From G963665495 sp963665495 (GTDB taxonomy: Bacteria > Desulfobacterota > Desulfovibrionia > Desulfovibrionales > Desulfovibrionaceae), in the NCBI GenBank assembly GCA_963665495.1, contig OY762289.1, positions 1,426,001 to 1,490,000 of the forward strand: a stretch of DNA of 64,000 nucleotides. The letters run 5' to 3'. Every line of letters begins with the position of its first letter. Position 1 is the first letter of the stretch. This document shows positions 61,432 through 64,000 of this stretch, piece by piece. The position numbers were made by a program, and so were the translations under genes. The notes beneath the pieces were generated by a model, which ran no database searches, had not been told where the DNA came from, and saw only the letters and a list, made by a program, of their open reading frames with translations.

Positions 61432-61880
61432 TCACAGGCGCAACGGGTGAAGAAGCCGCAGTCAGGTTTCTTCAGCGCAATGGCTACGTTATTCTGGAGA
61501 AAAACTGGCGGCACAAGTCTTATGAACTTGATGTGGTCTGCCGGGCGCCTGAGAAACGGAAGCGGCTGTTGGGCCAATGGCTTGGAAAACAGAGTTCGGT
61601 AACGGGCGAACTGGTCTTCGTCGAGGTCAAAACCAGGAAACTTTCTGCGTTCGGCGGACTGGAAGGGGCCCGGGCGGCCTTCGACAAAGGCAAACAGAAC
61701 CGCCTTGCCCGAGCCGTGGCTCTGTACCTGACAGAACATGACGCATGGAGCGAAGCATGCAGAATGGATCTGGTGTGCGTGAGCCTGGAAGACGCTGGCT
61801 ATAAAGTGGAGCACTACGAGAATGTCCTTGACTTCGGGAACGCTATGGGTGGTGGCAACGCCGCTTGGCAACCTTGGTGA
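61413..61880 (+). CDS. yraN: UPF0102 (YraN) family endonuclease-like protein
   Basis: A 155-residue protein. GEEAAVRFLQRNGYVILEKN and the metal-binding set ELDVVCR with LVFVEVKTRK are the nuclease-like core of the UPF0102 family; activity is not well defined. The insert PEKRKRLLGQWLGKQSSVTG is longer than in many members. The start is GTG at 61413, with AGGA seven bases upstream, overlapping rnhB. Its end overlaps rsmI by 59 bases. The order rnhB-yraN-rsmI is common in Desulfovibrio-like genomes. Confidence 0.9.
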   Translation: MPAGHLITGATGEEAAVRFLQRNGYVILEKNWRHKSYELDVVCRAPEKRKRLLGQWLGKQSSVTGELVFVEVKTRKLSAFGGLEGARAAFDKGKQNRLARAVALYLTEHDAWSEACRMDLVCVSLEDAGYKVEHYENVLDFGNAMGGGNAAWQPW

Positions 61881-62661
61881 TTTTTCGCCGCGCGCACGCG
61901 AAACCCTGGAACGGGCCGACCTGGTGCTGGCGGAAGATACGCGCCGTGCCGGATTGTTGTTCCAGCGTTTGGGACTGACGGTCAACAAGACCATGAGTTA
62001 TTTTGAGCACAACGAGTTGAGCAAGCTGCAGAGCGTGATCGATGTGCTCGAACAAGGGGCGGATGTGGCCCTGATCTCCGACGCGGGCGTCCCGCTGGTC
62101 TCGGATCCGGGATTTGCTTTGGTGCGTGCCTGCCGCGAACAAAACATCCGCGTGGCTCCCGTGCCCGGACCGTCCGCAGTGCATACGGCTTTAATGGCCA
62201 GCGGACTGCCTCCGCTGCCGTATGTTTTTTTGGGGTACGCGCCGCGTAAGCCGGGAGAACGCAAGCGTTTTTTCGAACCTTATGCCCGGCTGGCAGTAAC
62301 GCTTATTTTTTTTGAAAGAAAAAACAGGCTGGCTGAAACACTGGCCGGGGCCCACGCCGTGCTGGGCGAACGCGACTTTTGCATTGCCCGTGAATTGACC
62401 AAGGACCATGAGGAGTTTATCCTGGGGCGGTTGAGTTGTCTGGATCAGATGGATTTCGACCTGCTGGGGGAGATCACCATCGTGATCGGACCGCCGGATG
62501 CAAACGCAAAAACCGGTGAAACCGAACTGGACGAACTCATCGAGGCGGAACGCGCTGCAGGTGGAAGTTCCAAGGAGATTGCCAAGCGCCTTAAGTCTGA
62601 AACAGCTGGTTGGACCACAAAAGAAATTTATGACCGGATACGGCAGAAGGACGGCAAGTGA
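61822..62661 (+). CDS. rsmI: 16S rRNA (cytidine1402-2'-O)-methyltransferase
   Basis: Methylates the 2'-hydroxyl of C1402 in the 30S P site. The tetrapyrrole-methylase-type fold begins LWVVATPLGNLGDFSPRA, with LISDAGVPLVSDPG and PVPGPSAVHTALMASGLP as family marks, and RELTKDHEEF later. It has 279 residues from the ATG at 61822; the start lies inside yraN. The tail (SSKEIAKRL, TTKEIYDRI) is the usual C-terminal helical part. A PTS IID-like gene begins four bases before its stop. Confidence 0.95.
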   Translation: MSLTSGTLWVVATPLGNLGDFSPRARETLERADLVLAEDTRRAGLLFQRLGLTVNKTMSYFEHNELSKLQSVIDVLEQGADVALISDAGVPLVSDPGFALVRACREQNIRVAPVPGPSAVHTALMASGLPPLPYVFLGYAPRKPGERKRFFEPYARLAVTLIFFERKNRLAETLAGAHAVLGERDFCIARELTKDHEEFILGRLSCLDQMDFDLLGEITIVIGPPDANAKTGETELDELIEAERAAGGSSKEIAKRLKSETAGWTTKEIYDRIRQKDGK

Positions 62662-63443
62662 GTAACGTAGCCCCGCCATTTGGCAGCAAAAAAGCCGATA
62701 TAATGATTTTGGCTAAATGCTTTTTGCGTACCTATCTGGTTGGGGCTGCATTCAATACGCGCGGCATGCAGAATGTGGGGCTGATTTATGCCATGGAGCC
62801 GGGACTGCGGCGGATTTATCCGGATCCGGTGGAGTGTTCCCGGGCACGCAAGCGGTACATAAAGCATTATAATACGCATTTATTCTGGACTCCCTTGCTG
62901 CTGGGCGTGTTTCTTTCCCTTGAGGACAGCATTTCGCATGGTGTTTTTACCAAGCAGTTTTTTGAAAGTGTAAAAGATACAACTGTTTATACACTTTCAG
63001 CTTTGGGGGATTCTTTTTTTGCCGGAAGCCTGCTGGTTTTCTGGTCATTGTCCACCATCACCATGCTTCTGGCCGGATATTATGGTCTGGCCCTTGGCTG
63101 GAGTGTTTTTTGGTTTGTTCTGTTACAATGTTTTAAGGTGATCTCCTTCATTTTGGGATTTAAAGAAGGCCTTAAATTTCTTTTGCGATTGAAGAAGCTG
63201 AAGTTGATCGACTGGGGCCAGCGCCTGAAACTGGTCAATGCCGTGTTGCTGGCTTGCGTGCTGTATCTTGCCTGGCCGGAACAAACCCATGGAATTTACT
63301 GGCTGGCGTCCGTAGGTTGTTTAATGATCGCCGGCTGGACGATTGTCCGGATGCATGTGGCGCGTGAAATTTTGGTCTGTTTGTTGCTTGCAGCATACGC
63401 GGCGTGGCCGAGTCTGAGTGAAATTTTTCAGGACTATTTTTAA
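62658..63443 (+). CDS. PTS mannose-family IID-like membrane protein
   Basis: A 261-residue inner-membrane protein. The N-terminal half matches the IID component of the mannose PTS family: FNTRGMQNVGLIYAMEPGL, RRIYPDPVECSRARKRYI and YNTHLFWTPLLLGVFLSLE. Four or five helices follow, fewer than expected for a full permease. IIC, IIB and IIA are not within the window. The ATG at 62658 overlaps rsmI. HPr and enzyme I follow on the same strand, so it belongs to a small PTS gene set. Whether it transports a sugar or has a regulatory part is uncertain. Confidence 0.85.
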   Translation: MSNVAPPFGSKKADIMILAKCFLRTYLVGAAFNTRGMQNVGLIYAMEPGLRRIYPDPVECSRARKRYIKHYNTHLFWTPLLLGVFLSLEDSISHGVFTKQFFESVKDTTVYTLSALGDSFFAGSLLVFWSLSTITMLLAGYYGLALGWSVFWFVLLQCFKVISFILGFKEGLKFLLRLKKLKLIDWGQRLKLVNAVLLACVLYLAWPEQTHGIYWLASVGCLMIAGWTIVRMHVAREILVCLLLAAYAAWPSLSEIFQDYF

Positions 63444-63470
63444 AGAATCAAGTATAGTGCTTGACGGATC

Positions 63471-63797
63471 ATGACACAAATGTCCGAATTTAACGCCTCC
63501 AAGACCCGTATGAATACAATAGCACAACTCAAAACGTCAGAAGTACGTGTACTTAATGAAATGGGCCTGCATGCCCGGCCTGCAGGGAAGCTTGCACAAG
63601 AGGCTCAGAAGTTCGCTTGCAAAATCACCTTGCAGCATGGTGAGCTGGCAGTGGACGCAAAAAGTATTCTTGATATTCTTTCCCTTGCCGCAGGGCAGGG
63701 GAGCGCTTTGCATATTGTAGCTGAAGGCGCTGATGCCAATGAAGCCGTTGCGCATCTGACTTCCTTTTTTAAATCCCGTTTTGGCGAGGATCGGTAG
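63471..63797 (+). CDS. ptsH: PTS phosphocarrier protein HPr
   Basis: Carries phosphate from enzyme I to the IIA proteins. The active-site histidine lies in MGLHARPAGKL, and the second phosphorylation serine of HPr is in DAKSILDILSLA. The family usually has about 88 residues; here the frame is open further upstream and gives 108, so the first 13 to 20 residues may be a later start (ATG at 63480 or 63510). GGA lies a few bases before the 63471 start. The stop overlaps the enzyme I start by one base. Confidence 0.92.
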   Translation: MTQMSEFNASKTRMNTIAQLKTSEVRVLNEMGLHARPAGKLAQEAQKFACKITLQHGELAVDAKSILDILSLAAGQGSALHIVAEGADANEAVAHLTSFFKSRFGEDR

Positions 63798-64000
63798 TGG
63801 CACGTAAAGTCCTTAGAGGTATCGCCGTATCTGCCGGTATTTCCATAGGCAAGGCCTATTTTATGAACCGGCGGCGTTTTCACGCCATTCCCCGGCAGAC
63901 CGTGGCTCCGGACCTGGTGGAACATGAACGCGAGCGTTTGCGCAAAGCCTTTGCCGATGAGCAGGATGCGCTGAAGAACGCCCGTACCAAGGTGCCGCAG
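63797..64000 (+). CDS. ptsI: PTS enzyme I, partial (N-terminus only)
   Basis: Phosphoenolpyruvate-dependent kinase of HPr. Only the first 68 codons are inside the window. They read MARKVLRGIAVSAGISIGKA from a GTG at 63797, which is the usual enzyme I opening, followed by the helical HPr-binding part (EHERERLRKAFADEQDALKN). The catalytic histidine domain and PEP-binding barrel lie beyond the right edge. The GTG overlaps the HPr stop, so both are translated together. Confidence 0.92.
   Translation, partial: MARKVLRGIAVSAGISIGKAYFMNRRRFHAIPRQTVAPDLVEHERERLRKAFADEQDALKNARTKVPQ

Overview
The window looks like chromosome of an anaerobic sulfate-reducing deltaproteobacterium of the Desulfovibrionales type. 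The evidence is a homodimeric pyruvate:ferredoxin oxidoreductase with the C-terminal cysteine pair known from Desulfovibrio africanus, a diheme fumarate reductase next to class I fumarase and malic enzyme, TrmD fused to a second methyltransferase domain, and a short PTS set (IID-like protein, HPr, enzyme I). Assignment below order level is inference. No rRNA, tRNA, CRISPR array, insertion sequence or prophage was seen.

Left part (1-19.2 kb): a minus-strand housekeeping run carries citramalate synthase (cut by the window edge), aspartokinase, TsaE, a CBS-domain protein, the bifunctional NAD(P)HX repair enzyme and AcpS. It is followed by plus-strand UDP-glucose dehydrogenase, a small minus-strand gene, CheW, Mfd, two SurA-type chaperone genes (one a lipoprotein), a RodZ-like protein, RecO, GlyQ, GlyS and ribosomal protein S20.

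Middle part (19.3-42.3 kb): a minus-strand TPR protein, an M24 peptidase, and an unusual TerB-like/FHA-like/ABCG fusion encoded with two secreted proteins. A plus-strand group follows: a Gfo/Idh/MocA oxidoreductase, a YkgJ cysteine-cluster protein and a J-domain protein. Two adjacent paralogous genes then encode 1246-residue proteins with an ammonium-transporter domain joined to HAMP-like, PAS, GGDEF and EAL domains. After them come a glycosyltransferase, a Nudix hydrolase and an acetyltransferase.

C4-dicarboxylate region (41-52.7 kb): on the minus strand, fumarate reductase C-A-B, fumarase alpha and beta, malic enzyme and a DASS-family carrier lie in one direction. Upstream are a sigma-54 activator and a Cache-domain hybrid kinase. 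A good sigma-54 promoter candidate with an adjacent inverted repeat precedes frdC. The arrangement suggests one dicarboxylate-responsive unit linking fumarate, succinate, malate and pyruvate, next to the PFOR gene (52.8-56.4 kb).

Right part (56.5-64 kb): a small zinc-ribbon-like gene, about 1.2 kb of AT-rich DNA without a convincing gene, an FRG-domain gene, then trmD, rplS, rnhB, yraN and rsmI, and the PTS genes IID, HPr and enzyme I (cut by the right edge). The rpsP and rimM genes that usually precede trmD are absent here; the AT-rich segment and FRG gene occupy that place.
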